From Pisolithus tinctorius (taxonomy: Eukaryota > Basidiomycota > Agaricomycetes > Boletales > Pisolithaceae): 64,000 bases of DNA. Each line of letters starts with the position of its first letter. The first letter of the stretch is position 1. Where the stretch lies: contig JANFAH010000017.1 of NCBI GenBank assembly GCA_024663395.1, positions 248,001-312,000 of the forward strand, read 5' to 3'. A program made the translations under genes and the position numbers. Shown piece after piece: positions 31,408 through 43,700 of the stretch. The notes below the pieces were generated by a model, which was not told the origin of the DNA, searched no databases, and worked only from the letters and a program-made list of their open reading frames with translations.

Positions 31408-32715
31408 TTAAATGTTAGCTCAATGTGAACCTGCAGTTTCCATCCCCTGCCCTTGCATTCCGCCCTGTAGCTGATGGGCGGGTCAGCGGGTACTTTGCAG
31501 GAGATGCCCAGTGGCAAGCTAGCCCATTCATTTACCTTTCGCATGTTTTATTTCCATTGTGGATATGTCTGGTATGACATGCATATGTATATCGTCTGTC
31601 TTGAAAGGCTCATGCATCTGTGGGCTGAGATGAATGGCAACAAACCATTGTTGGGAAACAGAATATTTATTGCTCAATGCAGAGGGTGAATTGGGCACTA
31701 GTGACTGGCTGAATGCCCTTGGTTGTATTTCTGTCTGCTGAGAAATATTTATCTGCTCATTTGCCAAGCTTCTGCCTATCAAAATACATTGGCTCCTACA
31801 ATAGCAGAATGCAACTTTCTCCCTGAATTGAACCTTGCGAATCTCACTCTCTGCTCGTTTGCACATGTCCAACCTGTGGGCATACCTTGGATCCTACGTT
31901 AGTGCAATGAGAATATTGCTTTGCATTTGCATCTGATGACCAATTGCTCTCAGCCTTGCATCTCACACAGTCCACTCACTTTGCAGGGTTCCGTCTATCA
32001 GGATCCATTGAATTCCATGTTAGCAGGTTGAGACAGTCCATATCAACCTTGCATATTGCGCAGGCCGCTCATTTGGAAGGGTTCCATCTATCGGGATCTG
32101 CGGAATGCTGTTTTCGCAGGCTGACATCTTCCTTTGCATTGTTATCCTATTATTAGCTGTTATCTTGTTTTGTAACTCCCAAGTGAATGCTGTAAATAGC
32201 ATAGCCACTCATTTGCCAGGTGTCCTTCTATTGGGATTCATCAGCGGCGGTATTAGCAGACTCAGATGTGTCTATCAGGATCCATGGAATGCTGTTTTCA
32301 CAGGCTGACATTTTTCTTTGCATTGTTATCCTATTATTAGCTGTTATCGTGTTTTGTAAATCCCAAGTGAACACTGTAAATAGCATAGCCCACGCATTCA
32401 GGTTCCCTCTAACAGGCTCCATCAACTCCAGTTTTAGCAGAATGCGACCATCCCACTATCTCATTTTTTAAGCTTCATGTTAACTATGCTATATCACAAA
32501 GCCATGCATTCGCTAAGCTTCCACCTATCAGGATACATCAGCAGTTGTTTTAGTAGAATGAGATCATCCTTTGCAATTCTGTTGGCTGTCTAGCCATTGT
32601 CTTTTTCTCACTCTAAGTAAATGTTGAGTATATGATGCAGCTGCAGTGGTCAATTAAAATGCGAAATGTAAAAAAACATTGTATATACCATGGAGGAGTA
32701 AAATTATAGATGGCC
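31408..32715. repeat. Diverged tandem repeats downstream of KDZ gene
   Basis: A roughly 180-bp unit (core TTTGCATTGTTATCCTATTA and TCTATC(A/G)GGATC..GGAATGCTGTTTTC) is clear at about 32095-32210 and 32275-32390. More diverged copies lie from about 31740 to 32580. No coding signal. Confidence 0.6.
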
Positions 32716-34460
32716 TCATTCACCCTGCTGTCCTATCCGCCCTTGTCTCATCTGCCAGAGGCCCAAAGAGATCGATGAGGTCGTCACCCAATGGTCGTCC
32801 ATACACCTGAATATGCAGAGCCTCCAGCTCGCACGCCATCCTGTCCAGCATCTGCATGGTCTTGTCCTGTTGTATTTGGAAATCATACATTCGATCCTTG
32901 TAGTATTGGTGGTGGGCCTCAGCATCGTGGAGTCGATGTTCCAAATCTTCGATTCACTGTTCGATTGTGTTGGACATTGGTGAAACATTGGCAATTGGGG
33001 CACAGACAGGTGATGGTGCACTGGGAGTTGCAGCAGTTGTGGGTTGGACAGGTGCCGCCATTGTTGATGGGTGGGTTTCTGCTTTGAATACAAGGGTTAA
33101 CGACAATACTTAGCATAGATGTGGAGTGGTTAAACATACCTGCTACTGTAGATTCCTGTACCTCCTGTGCAATGGATGGGCCAACCTCGATGATCAAATC
33201 TGCTCGTACAGCGGCTGGGATTGGGTGGGAATCCCCACATTTGAATGCAGGAATACAAATCTCTGAATAAAATTTGAGTCAGCGGTAAATACATGAGATT
33301 GGAAACGTACTGAGTGAAGATCCCTCGGGGATCGTCTTTCCCTGGTTGGAGGGCCCAACCCCAGTATCGATGGCTTTGGAAGCCATCAAAATGTGTCGCT
33401 TTTGGGGATGTTCTGCTGGGCTTTGGGGTTCTTGGGCCTCCATCGTCGGGGACAGACTTCGAGCGCGCTTTTTTCCCCTGGCTCGTGATGGATTCCATTG
33501 AGTTGGAGTGGTAGTGCCGCCTTTGGCATGGCTGCATTGAATCTTGCGACCATCGCACAGGAAGCAGGACTTCCTGGGGTTCCTGTAGCATTGGACCTTG
33601 TGTCTGTGGCATGACTCGCAGGATTTGGGGTCAGGGGAAGGCATCCTTCTGAAAGCTAAGGCAGCATGACCATATAGTCCATCCAACGGTGGACAAGGCT
33701 TATGTTTCGATTGGCCTTGAGCAGAAATGTCATCTTCATCATCAGTTTCCACTGTTGCCTTCGTAGTGTGGGATCGACGTCTGGATCGATGGGTCATCAT
33801 TTTCACGGCAGCTTGGCGCTTCTGCCTGCCTTGTACTGGTTCTTCCTCCTCGTCCTCCTTCTCTGGCTCCTCCTCTTCACCCTCATCATCCACCTCCATC
33901 CTGTGTGAGCCCTCTGCTATCATTTGCTCCACCTCCACCTTGGTCACTTTCTGTTTTCCTTTGTTGCTCATAGGCATTTTGGTCTCTTGAGCAGGTGGTG
34001 TTGGTGTTGGCACCACATGGGGCATAGGGAGGCCCAACCAGTGGTAGTCGTATCGACGCTCGACAATGTTGAGCCACTTGTGGTTGGTGATGTCGGTTTT
34101 GGAAGGGGCTAGGGCGGTCTTCCACTCAGGCCATGGGTGGTCAATTGAGCTGAGGTCTTCATGCCACTTTAAGAACATGTTGACGCTGATGAGGGTCATC
34201 AGAATCTCATCTGTCCTAGCGATGAGGTCGCATACAGAGCCCTGAATACATCAGTTAGTGAAAAAGTGTGATGAGGCTATGACGCACTAGTTCATCATTT
34301 ATCGCCTTGATGGCACCTCTCCACTTCACAATCTTGTCCACCTTTCCCAGCTTGCTGCTTTCCACGATATCCTTGAAATAAATTTGAAGAATGCGGTTGG
34401 CTGCAGCATCGAGCTCAGGCGATTTCTTGAAGAGCTTGTGAGACGACTATGACGACATGT
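32716..34460 (-). CDS. Zn2Cys6-type cluster protein of K, multi-exon
   Basis: Minus-strand gene, exons about 34460-34290, 34240-33300 and shorter 3' exons to about 32720. N-terminal part without known fold (KLFKKSPELDAAANRILQ; WLNIVERRYDYHWLGLPMP), then an acidic stretch (about 33870-33820) and basic patches. A cysteine array follows at about 33620-33535, CESCHRHKVQC..CFLCDGRKIQC, spaced CX2CX6CX7CX2CX6C, which fits the fungal Zn(II)2Cys6 DNA-binding cluster. The C-terminus (32944-32720) is a likely coiled coil (LEHRLHDAEAHHQYYKDRM, MLDRMACELEALHIQ). An in-frame TAG at codon 4 of the ATG at 34459 means the true start is uncertain or the copy has decayed. The role is unknown; DNA binding is inference. 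Confidence 0.55.
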
Positions 34461-34877
34461 TTCTGATGATGAGACGATGAGGTAATTCGATGGTGAGAGT
34501 GGTGATGGTGATTGGAGAGAGGAAGAGTCAGAGGTGAAAGATGGACAATGAGATATGTGGATGTTGCACTTTTTATCCTGCCTATGAATGATTCCCACAG
34601 CATGATGGCAATACTGGTACAAGTCCATAATCCTGGATGCATATATGAAGCAGAGACTCAGATAAAAATATTATGTGTTGTTCTGAATAGCATTGCCATT
34701 TGTTTTGTGTGTTTCCCATCTGCTCCAATGGTGGAGTCCTGGCTTGCAGCTACATAGACCAGCACCTGAGATTCCAACTGAATAGACAAATCGCCCAACA
34801 TGAAACACAATTTATAGTGGGAAATTCAGATACTTCATAGTGCGAGAGGTTCCACTTTCTTCATTTCTTGTCTTCCT
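34461..34877. other. No gene recognised
   Basis: Upstream of the Zn2Cys6-type gene up to the inner boundary of the K right arm. It presumably contained the promoter; nothing specific seen. Confidence 0.4.
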
Positions 34878-35142
34878 GGGCCCATCTTATATTGTGACAG
34901 GGGGATAACCCAATATGGATAGGCCTGTCCATTTGCAGTGAGCTATCTATGATATGACGGATTGGCCTGCCTTATGCGGTGCCAAGGGTTTGTAATCCTG
35001 CAATGGACAGATCAGACTGTCTTATGTTGTAACACTGGTTTTTGTTTTCCCTTATCTGCTGCCTGAGAATACCATGGATGAGCCCATCCTTATGTAGATC
35101 CCTTTGATCTCCCTTTCTGCTGCCTGAGAATGCCTTACATGG

Positions 35143-38100
35143 TGTGAGTCAAAGTGTGGAATGGCAGTATAAACCAACCAAACCAACACAAAAGACAAAT
35201 AAGAGCGAGTGGTGGTTTGCCTCTGCGGAACCTGGAGTGCAGAGAAACCTAACTGTGGGCAGGGTTTTCAAGTGGAGGTGCTCCTGGCGCAAGTTGTCGA
35301 CGAGTTATGCAAGAGCAGATGGATGAATGATGACTGGATGGGGAATGCTGAACAGAGCAGAGGTGTTCAGCCGAAAGGACTTGGGAGTAATGGATTTCGA
35401 TAGAATATGCTCCTAGCGCAAGTTGATGACGAGTTACACAGGAGTGGAAGAATGACTAAACAAGAGGTTGCTGACTAAGCACTGATGATACTGCTGATGA
35501 TGAATGAAGGTAGATAGACCCTTGATGGAGCCTCAACTACCAAGGATGATGGATGGTGACAGATAGACTCTTCCAAATGAGCCTCAACTGTCGATGACGA
35601 GATATGCACTGAACTGGCTGCTGAGTGATTTCTGAATTGCTTCTGATTGCTCTCCTGTAGCTAAGTACATGGGGGTTTATATACTGAGGGGGGAGCACAG
35701 CTTGTGACAAACAAGGCACAAACACTTGGTAAGTAATGAGTAAGGACTGAATAATCATGATGAGTAAGGAAGAAATGATAAGTAAGCAAGCACAGAGGAT
35801 TGGTAAGTATTGGCAATGAACGAGTCAAGGATAGTCAAAATATCACAAAATGAGTCAAATAGAATCAGAAACTGAGTAAGCACACTGATATCACATTAGG
35901 GGGTGGCGATGCAAGTTAGATCTCGGCAGAGACATCTCTAGATCCAAAGACGGCATGACAGATGGATGGTGTTTCCAGATAGGGAAGTATTAATTCCAGA
36001 ATTGAAGGGCATGAGTCAGGCATCAAAAGGGGCTAGGGTGTTGGGGGTCTGTGGGGCAATGAGAGCATATGCGATCGCATCTCCCACCCTTCCATCCTCT
36101 CAGTGAAGTTAACAAAAACTTCATGAATGGGGTTCTGACAGAGGAGGAGGAGAAGGGGGAACATCTTCTGCTGGATCTTGCAGTAAGAAGGCAAGATGCA
36201 TGTCATACTCGTCATGAATGCGATCAGGGAGGCTGGAGGACAGTAGATTATACTGCAGCTGTCGCAATGTGGGAAGAATGATGGACGAGACTGGAATAAA
36301 GATGGTGCAGGGAGCAGGGAGGAATGATCCATATGCTTCATCAACCGGTGTCACACACCAAAGGTGTTGTGGACATGGTTACAGCTGACTCTGCCTAACT
36401 CGTTGACGAGTTGCGCACAATGCCCAAGCATGCAGACAAAGACTAAAGGCCTCATGCATAGAAAGACTGTTGGACATGAACAGTCATCCTTCGCACAAGA
36501 ACAAGTTGTCAGTGCTAAAGAGAAAAGAGGAAGCGAGTTAAGCGCGCATTAAAGGTTTTTAGCGCCCGTGTATGGCATTCCGGTTTTCGTCATATCTCCA
36601 CCATTTCCAAAGATATCGACTCCATTCCCATGCTCACTTAAAGTGCTCAGCCCCATGATTCTTCCTTCCAAATTTGGAGAGGATCCTCACACCCTGCACA
36701 TTTCTACAGCACTCCATCCATCAGACGCTCATTTCGCTAAGTCCATCAATCATGGCTGCCTCTTCATCAATCATCTCGCTTGTCTCATTTGCCAGAGACA
36801 GTGGCTACGTATATCTGCCAGGCATTCTCACCAGCTTCCGTCCTGAAGCCCCCTGGTTCATCCCATCATTGTCAGCCCCATCTCATCCCATGCAGCTTGG
36901 TCAGCGTGTTCTCCTTGTCAGTATGACTTCCAGAAGGATGTTCTTTGGTTGCCTCAGGTCTGTCACTCGGTTAGAAAGGTCTTATGTGGTTGTTTCATTC
37001 TCCCCAGTTGATGAAGCATATGGATCGTTCCTCCCTGCTCCTTGCACCATCTTTGTTCCAGTCTCGTCCATCATTCTTCCCACATTGCGACAGCTGCAGT
37101 ATAATCTACTGTCCTCCAGCCTCCCTGATCGCATTCATGACGAGTATGACATGCATCTTGCCTTCTTACTGCAAGATCCAGCAGAAGACGTTCCCCCTTC
37201 TCCTCCTCCTCCATCAGAGCCCCGTTCATGAAGTTTTTGTTAACTTCGCTGAGAGGATGGAAGGGTGGGAGATGCGATCACATATGCTCTCATTTCCCCA
37301 CAGACCCCCAACGCCCTAGCCCCCTTTGACACCTGACTCATGCCCTTCAATTCTGGAATTAATACTTCCCTATCTGGAAACACCATCCATCTGTCATGCC
37401 ATCTTTGGATCTAGAGATGTCTCCGCCGAGATCTAACTTGCATCGCCACCCCCTAATGTGATATCAGTGCACTTACTCAGTTTCTGATTCTGTTTGACTC
37501 GTTTTGTGATATTTTGACTATCCTTGACTCGCTCATTGCCAATACTTACCAATCCTCTTTGCTTGCTTACTTTTCATTTCTTGCTTACTCATCATGATTA
37601 CTCAGTCCTTACTCATTACTTACCAAGTGTTTGTGCCTTGTTTGTCACAAGCTGTGCTCCCCCCTCAGTATATAAACCCCCATGTACTTAGCTACCAAGA
37701 ATCAATTGAGAAGCAGTCCAGCAGTCAGTCCAGTGCCTATCTTGTCGTCGACAGTTGAGGCTCCACAAAGGGGTCTACCTGTCATCATTCGTATACTTGG
37801 TAGTTGAGGCTCATTCGGAAGAGTCTATCTGCCTCCATCATTCATCTGAAGCTTCCTCTTAGTCAGCAGTCTTAGTCATCCCTCCACTCCTGCATAACTC
37901 GTCAACGACTTGCGCCAGGAGCACATTTTATCGAAGTCCATTATTCCAAGAAGTCCTTTCGGCTGAACACCTTCACTCTGTTCAGCATCCCCTCCTCAGT
38001 CATCATCCATTCATCTACTCCTGCATAACTCGTCGTTGACTTGTGCTAGGAGCACCCTGCCATTGAAGTTTCCCCCTCTTAGGTTTCTGCACTCCAGGTT

Positions 38101-38848
38101 CTGCGGAGGCACACCACCACTCGCTTTACATTTGTCTTTTGTGTTGGTTTTGGTTGGTTTTCACCACCTTTCCACACTTTGACTCACACCGGGGAGACTG
38201 AAATGACCACATAAGACCTTTCTAACCGAGTGACAGACCTGAGGCAACCAAAGAATGTCCTTCTGGAAGTCATACTGACAAGGAGAACACACTGACCAAG
38301 CTGCATGGGATGAGACAGGGCTGACAATGATGGGATGAACCAGGGGGCTTCAGGACAGAAGCTGGTGGGAATGCCTGGCAGATATACATAGCCACTGTCT
38401 CTGGCAAATGAGACAAGCAAGACGACTGATGAAGAGGTGGCCATGATTGATGGACTTAGTGAAATGAGCGTCTGATGGATGGAGTGTTGTAGAAACATGC
38501 AGGGTGTGAGGATCCTCTCCAAATTTGGAAGGAAGAATTGTGGGACTGAGCACTTTAAGCGAGTGTGGGAATGGAGTCGATATCTTTGGAAATGGTGGAG
38601 ATACGACAAAAACTGGAATGCCATACACAGGCGCTAAAAACCTTTAATGTGTGCTTAACTCGCTTCCTCTTTTCTCTCTAGCACTGACGACTCGTTCTTG
38701 TGCGAAGGATGACTGTTAACATCTGACAGTCTTTCTACGCATGAGGCCTTTAGTCTTCATCTGCATGGCATGGGCATTGTGCACAACTCATCAACGAGTT
38801 AGGCAGAGTCAGCTGTAACCATGTCCACAACACCTTTGGTGTGTGACA
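35143..38848 (-). mobile_element. Outer solo LTR-like unit U1 (TSD ATGG), interrupted by U2
   Basis: TG...CA-ended unit (TGTGAGTC...GTGTGACA) of about 1862 bp after removing U2, flanked by ATGG at 35139-35142 and 38849-38852. It is the inverted homologue of U2 with mostly transition differences. I interpret it as a solo LTR, because it has TG/CA ends, a 4-bp TSD and a promoter-like TATATAAA, but no internal region. No full-length relative is present to prove it. Confidence 0.75.
36349..38188 (+). mobile_element. Inner solo LTR-like unit U2 (TSD CCGG) nested in U1
   Basis: 1840 bp, TGTCACACACC...TTTGACTCACA, flanked by CCGG at 36345-36348 and 38189-38192. The matching uninterrupted site inside U2 itself (near 37005, inverted) reads CTGG, so the target was CCGG with one transition. 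TATATAAA at 37669-37676. It is inserted into a member of its own family in opposite orientation, giving a 3.7-kb near-palindromic block. An open frame of up to 185 codons (36674-37231) is partly shared by U1, but about 12 of some 20 nucleotide differences change the protein, so I see no sign of selection. Confidence 0.78.
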
Positions 38849-40211
38849 ATGGGCTGTCCTTATGTAGATAGCTTGGATCTCCCTTTCTGCTGCCTAAGAA
38901 TACCATACACGGACCCATCCTTATGTTTTGACAGGGGTGCATCTGGCTAGATGGGCCTGTCCATTTGTTGTGATGATATACATGATACTACTGAAGGCCC
39001 ATCTTTATGTTTCGTCAGAGGTACATCTTACTGTGGACGGGCCCGTCCATATGCTGTGACAATGTAAATAATACAACTGAAGGGCCCATCTTTATGTTTC
39101 AACAGGGTACATCTTACTGGGGCCAGGCCTGTCCATTTGTTGTGATGATATACATGATACTACTGAAGGCCCGTCTTTATGTTTCGTCAGAGGTACATCT
39201 TACTGTGGACGGGCCTGTCCATATGCTGTGACAATGTAAATAATACAACTGAAGGGCCTGTCTTTATGTTTCAACAGGGTACATCTTACTGGGGCCAGGC
39301 CCGCCCATATGTTGTGACGATATAAATAATACTACTGAAGGGCCTGTCCATATGCTGTGACTCTATTAAATGATATTAGTGACAGGCCCACCTTTATGTT
39401 TCAACAGGGTACATCTTACTGGGGCTGGGCCTGCCCATACTTGTGACGATATAAATAATACTACTGATGGGCCCATCCATATGTTGTGATGCTATACATG
39501 AGATTACTGATGGGCCTGTCTTTATGTTTCGTCAGAGGTACACCTTACTGTGGACGGGCCCGTCCATATGTTGCATAATACTACTGACAGGCCTGACCTT
39601 ACATTGTGACTCTATTAAAAGATACTTGTGACGGGCCCGTCTTTATGTTTCAACAGCAGTACATCTTACTGTCGACAGGCCCGTCCATATGTTGTGACAT
39701 TATGAAACGACATTACTGATGGGCCTGTCTTTATGTTGTGACAGAGGTATGGCTTATTATGAACGGGCCTGTCTAGATGTTGTGACACCATAAATGATAT
39801 TACTCCTGGGCCCATCCATATGTTGCCAACTTTGTATTCTAATCATAGATGGGGCCGTCCTTATGCTGTGACCCTCTCCATGTTATGATAGGTGGGCCTG
39901 CCTTAATGTTGAGACAGGGGTGTAACCTACCAGGACGGGCCTGTCCATGTCTTACAGCAGCTCAGTATACTTAATTGGTCACAGGCCCATCTAAATGTTT
40001 CAGCATCCTTACCCACCATGGGCCCTCCCATATGTTGTGGTAATGCACTTACGGGCCCATACATATGTTGCTCTCACTTTAGTCCCTCGGGCCTGTCCAT
40101 GTGTAGCAGCTAATCTATTATAGGCGGGCCTGTCTCAGGGTCTATATAAGTGTTGGTGTTTTGGCGCACAGGCTGCCCATGTGTTGTGACTAAGTGTGAC
40201 TACACTATGTG

Positions 40212-40218
40212 CAATCTC
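40212..40218. repeat. Candidate right target-site duplication CAATCTC of element K
   Basis: Matches 6876-6882 and lies directly outside the right arm. Confidence 0.5.
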
Positions 40219-40730
40219 ACACTTAGAGTTTGTGATGGCATACTGAAAAAATCCATACTTGAAGTTTAGATCCTGTTCTACATGTTTGCTCAGGTTTGAA
40301 GTCAGAGCGAACATCTAATCATTGTGTAAACAATAAGTATGGATGAATAGCAGATGTTGTCCAAGATAGGAAGTTATGTCAACATGTGCAGTGTGGGGTG
40401 AAACTTTAAGTTTTGTCCTAATTTGCATAACTGACAATACATGAAGTACTGCCAAAATTCCAGTAACAGATTTTACTTCAAGTCTAGAATTAGTGTTCCT
40501 ACACATGCTTGCACTTGAAGTTTCGCCACTGTCTATACTAATCGCCTGACAGTCACCTGTTCATCGCCCAATGATCGCCCTGTTGTCACAAAACAGTCGC
40601 CCAGCATGATCATCCTATAATTATTGTAGCTATTGTTACATGGTCATCATATTTCCCTAAGTAGATCCTACAAAATTTTTTCCATGATGCCTTGACATTT
40701 GTCAGTCCTATCATTGCAAGAATTCAACAG
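40219..40730. other. No gene recognised
   Basis: AT-rich 0.5 kb between K and the 3' end of the Tnp2 gene. I looked for an inverted copy of the 44995-45702 terminus here and did not find one. Confidence 0.4.
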
Positions 40731-43700
40731 TCAAATCAGAGTGGCATGAGACAGAGCTTCACTCACTTGACTCAATGTAAGAATGACAACACAGTCATCA
40801 GATATCGGCCACCATGCACAGTGACTCATAACCCATGATACCTCGACTTTCTCCAGTGTTGTGGAAAGCATGTGGCTGTAGGTCTTTGCTGGGAAATGTG
40901 GGTAGCATGCAAAGGGGTCATTTGTGCCTTTGTTCAAAACCAGGGGACACTGCTGACAGACAGCAAATGTGGACTGTCCATCCTGTTTGTATATGTATTT
41001 GATGCTTGCAGGAACCAGAGGCAAAGATCGGTTGCCTGACAGGTGAATCAGAGCAAGTACCACAGGAACCAGAAGTGAGATCCATCACCTGATGGGTGAA
41101 TCATAATCAGAGAGTTTCCTACATGAGTAGCAATGCAGCTATAGACCACTCTGCCATATCTGATATGGGCCTGCAGCATCACATCCTGTCTATGAATCAA
41201 GTTGTACAGGTCTGGAGGGGTAGTGGTTGACTTCCTCATCCAGGAACAATCAGAGTCGTATTCGTTGTCATTGCCATAAGCATGATCTAAGAGGACCTTG
41301 CATTCTTGGACTGCATTGGGACAGTCTGGGTGGGAGAGCCAGCTGTGGAGGCGTGCACCCCTGAGATAGGAACGTAGCATTGTTGCCTCCAATTCACCTG
41401 TATGAAATGAGAATAATGTCTTCCCAAAATTGACATTGTTTGACTCACTGGATTTGTGGTTGGTGGGGAGATGCTTGAGAACACTGATTAAGTGCTTGAA
41501 AGGAAAGGTCCACCATGAATGGACGGGTCCAAGATAAGGTAGTCATATATATGAAAGGCAGCATGATGATTTGGATGCAAGTTGAATGTTGGATGTACTT
41601 GTTTCAGGTTCCTGACATAACGTGCAATGTACGAGCAGTATGCATTAGCCCTTTGAGTACTCATTATCTGGGAGCATGCGATGTTGACCAGGGAAACAAG
41701 GTCCATAGTATGATCCAGAATAAACTTGTCACCTGGCTTCAGTTCATCAACATCAGGTGCTCCCCACAAGCTGATGAGGGCAAGAGGGATATGAACAGTG
41801 ATGAGTGTCTGCCACTCATCTGCTTTAATTGTTCCAGTGGATGGATGGCCAAAGTTAGCTGGCGCTGAACTGAACCATGATGGCAGTACTGTGTTCTGTA
41901 TAACATTGCAGACACAACCTAAGATCTTTGTTGTGTCATAGTGATCTCATACATGCTTTTGCACACTGGAAAACAATGGCATCATTTGGCACTAAGAAGA
42001 CTATAAACAATTGCAATCTTTGTGGAAGAAAGACGACACCTCACCCATTCAACTAAAGCTTTGGCATAAGCAATCTTATACACTCTGCCAGTCTTCAATG
42101 GTGCACAGCCCAGACTCTGACAGACAAATTTGAGTGTGTTGAAGTTTTTGTGGTAGAGTGATTCCTGAAGAGTTGTGAATGCCAAAGCCAGAGGTGTGTC
42201 TTGTGAAGATATTGGAGAAACGAGCAGTGTATGAATCGCAGATACTTGAATGATTTCCTTCCGAGTCAGCAAGGTAGTGGTTGGGTCAGCTTGGATGAAG
42301 TCATGGTGGAAGGCAGGGAATTTCGAGGTTGTTGTCACTGACTCTTCTGTAGATAACCCCAACAGAGTGTGTACGTGGTGTTGGACCAGCCCCTCCAGAA
42401 TGCAATGCATTGAATCGATGACAAGTTGACATGTGGGATCCCAGTAAGGAAGATGCCAAAGGTCCGAGTAGTGTACACCATGATCTTTGAAGAGTTGCTC
42501 TCGGTCTGCAGATGAGACTGCATCCCGCCATTGCTCAGCATGAAAATGAAGTTTATCTCGATCCCAGGGAGCCCAATGCTCATGGTCAACTCTACCATAG
42601 TTATTCTTATGATAGCAATCGCACACACTGCAGAAAAAGTGGCTGCCAATGCCAGTGAGTGCTGCCAGATGACAAGCAGCAGGAAGATCACACACGATGA
42701 GTGCGATGGCACTGCGAGTGACCCGACCATCAGGGAATTTAGCTGTTTTTGAGAAGCGGATGCCATGTTCCCAAGCAACGAGCAAGTCATCAATCAAGGG
42801 ATGTATGTAATGATTAAGTTTTTCTAGGGATGGCTGTTTCAGGCCAGGAATAATACCTGCTGAACATGAGTGTTCATTCTCTGGACACTCTTGTGAATGA
42901 GAGCATACCAGCTAAGTATAGGTTTTCTGGCTTGCAGCAGATGTCCAGTGGTAAATTGAGGCAAGCCATGGATATGATTCCTGAAGATATGGTTGCCCCA
43001 TGCTGATGCATCCCCTCTGGGTTGAAGAAATCGACATGCAGCACAAAAGCATAGTGGCCTTCGTCTCCCCTGTCAACGAAGAGTTTACCTGGTTGGGGAC
43101 CTGTAAACTGGTGGAGGAACTCAGCTTCAAAGGGATTCGTGACAAAGCGAGGTGGTGACAAGTGGAGTGACTTTGCAAGGTCATCACAAGCTGTGTCCAT
43201 CATAATTTCGATGTTGCGATGGGAAAGGAGGCCGGCGAGGTAGTCTTTGAAGTCATGGTACAGAAAAACTTTCTTGGGATGAAGCTGGCCATCAGAACAT
43301 TTGTCCAGCAGTGGTTCACCACAGACAGTCTCGGGTGTAGGACGGTTGGTACAGTGGGGGGGGTAACTTGCGATCTTGGAGTCATTTGCATATGTTGGTG
43401 CATATGTACAATGACAACTGCAGATAGCATAAGGAATGGTGTTACCCATGAGCTTGAATTTGCCAAGGGCACTGGTGATAGACGATGGGATTTGTGCAAG
43501 GATGTTTTCATGAGAGACACTAAGCTGTCCACTGGTATCCTTGAAGGCGAGGAACAGTGGAAGGGAAAGGGCATTCATGATAAAGTTGCCTGCCCGAGTA
43601 CCGACATCCATTACTATACTGCAGATGATGCCGATGACCAGTGTGACTTGTGCGATAGTGTCCATATGATTGATGGGAAAGCAATATTGGTCATCTGCCA

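Larger units (their letters stand above)
6883..40211. mobile_element. Composite KDZ-type DNA transposon K carrying TET/JBP, KDZ transposase and cargo genes (proposed)
   Basis: Two arms of the same repeat family point in opposite directions: the left arm is 6883-17342 (split by element B) and the right arm is 34878-40211 (split by nested LTR-like units). Outer ends both read GTAGTC...TTAGTCACAACA. Inner ends both break at GGGCCCATCTTAT (17342 and 34878), only about 140 bp from the TET/JBP gene and about 420 bp from the Zn2Cys6 gene. A 7-bp direct repeat CAATCTC flanks the outer ends. Without later insertions the element would be roughly 17 kb. Known: KDZ transposases and TET/JBP genes are linked and expanded together in mushroom genomes. 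Inference: these arms are the termini of that element. The element now looks dead. Confidence 0.5.
34878..40211. repeat. K right arm (tandem-repeat terminal arm, split by nested LTR-like units)
   Basis: Starts GGGCCCATCTTATATTGTGAC and ends ..TGTTGTGACTAAGTGTGACTAC. Repeat parts are 34878-35142 and 38849-40211, about 1.6 kb in all, with many half-units containing GACGGGCCCGTC variants. Near its outer end is CTATATAAGTGTTGG (about 40142). It is oriented opposite to 6883-17342 and parallel to 2276-3537. Copy number of units differs between arms. Confidence 0.7.

Noticed and set aside
36674..37231. A 185-codon open frame conserved between the two nested LTR-like units
   Set aside because: Differences between the copies change amino acids about as often as expected without selection, and the frame lies within a repeat unit that looks like an LTR. 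Kept only as a remark.
40219..40730. Left terminus of the Tnp2 element
   Set aside because: I searched for an inverted copy of repeat T or a CACTA-type end here and found none, so no left border is claimed.
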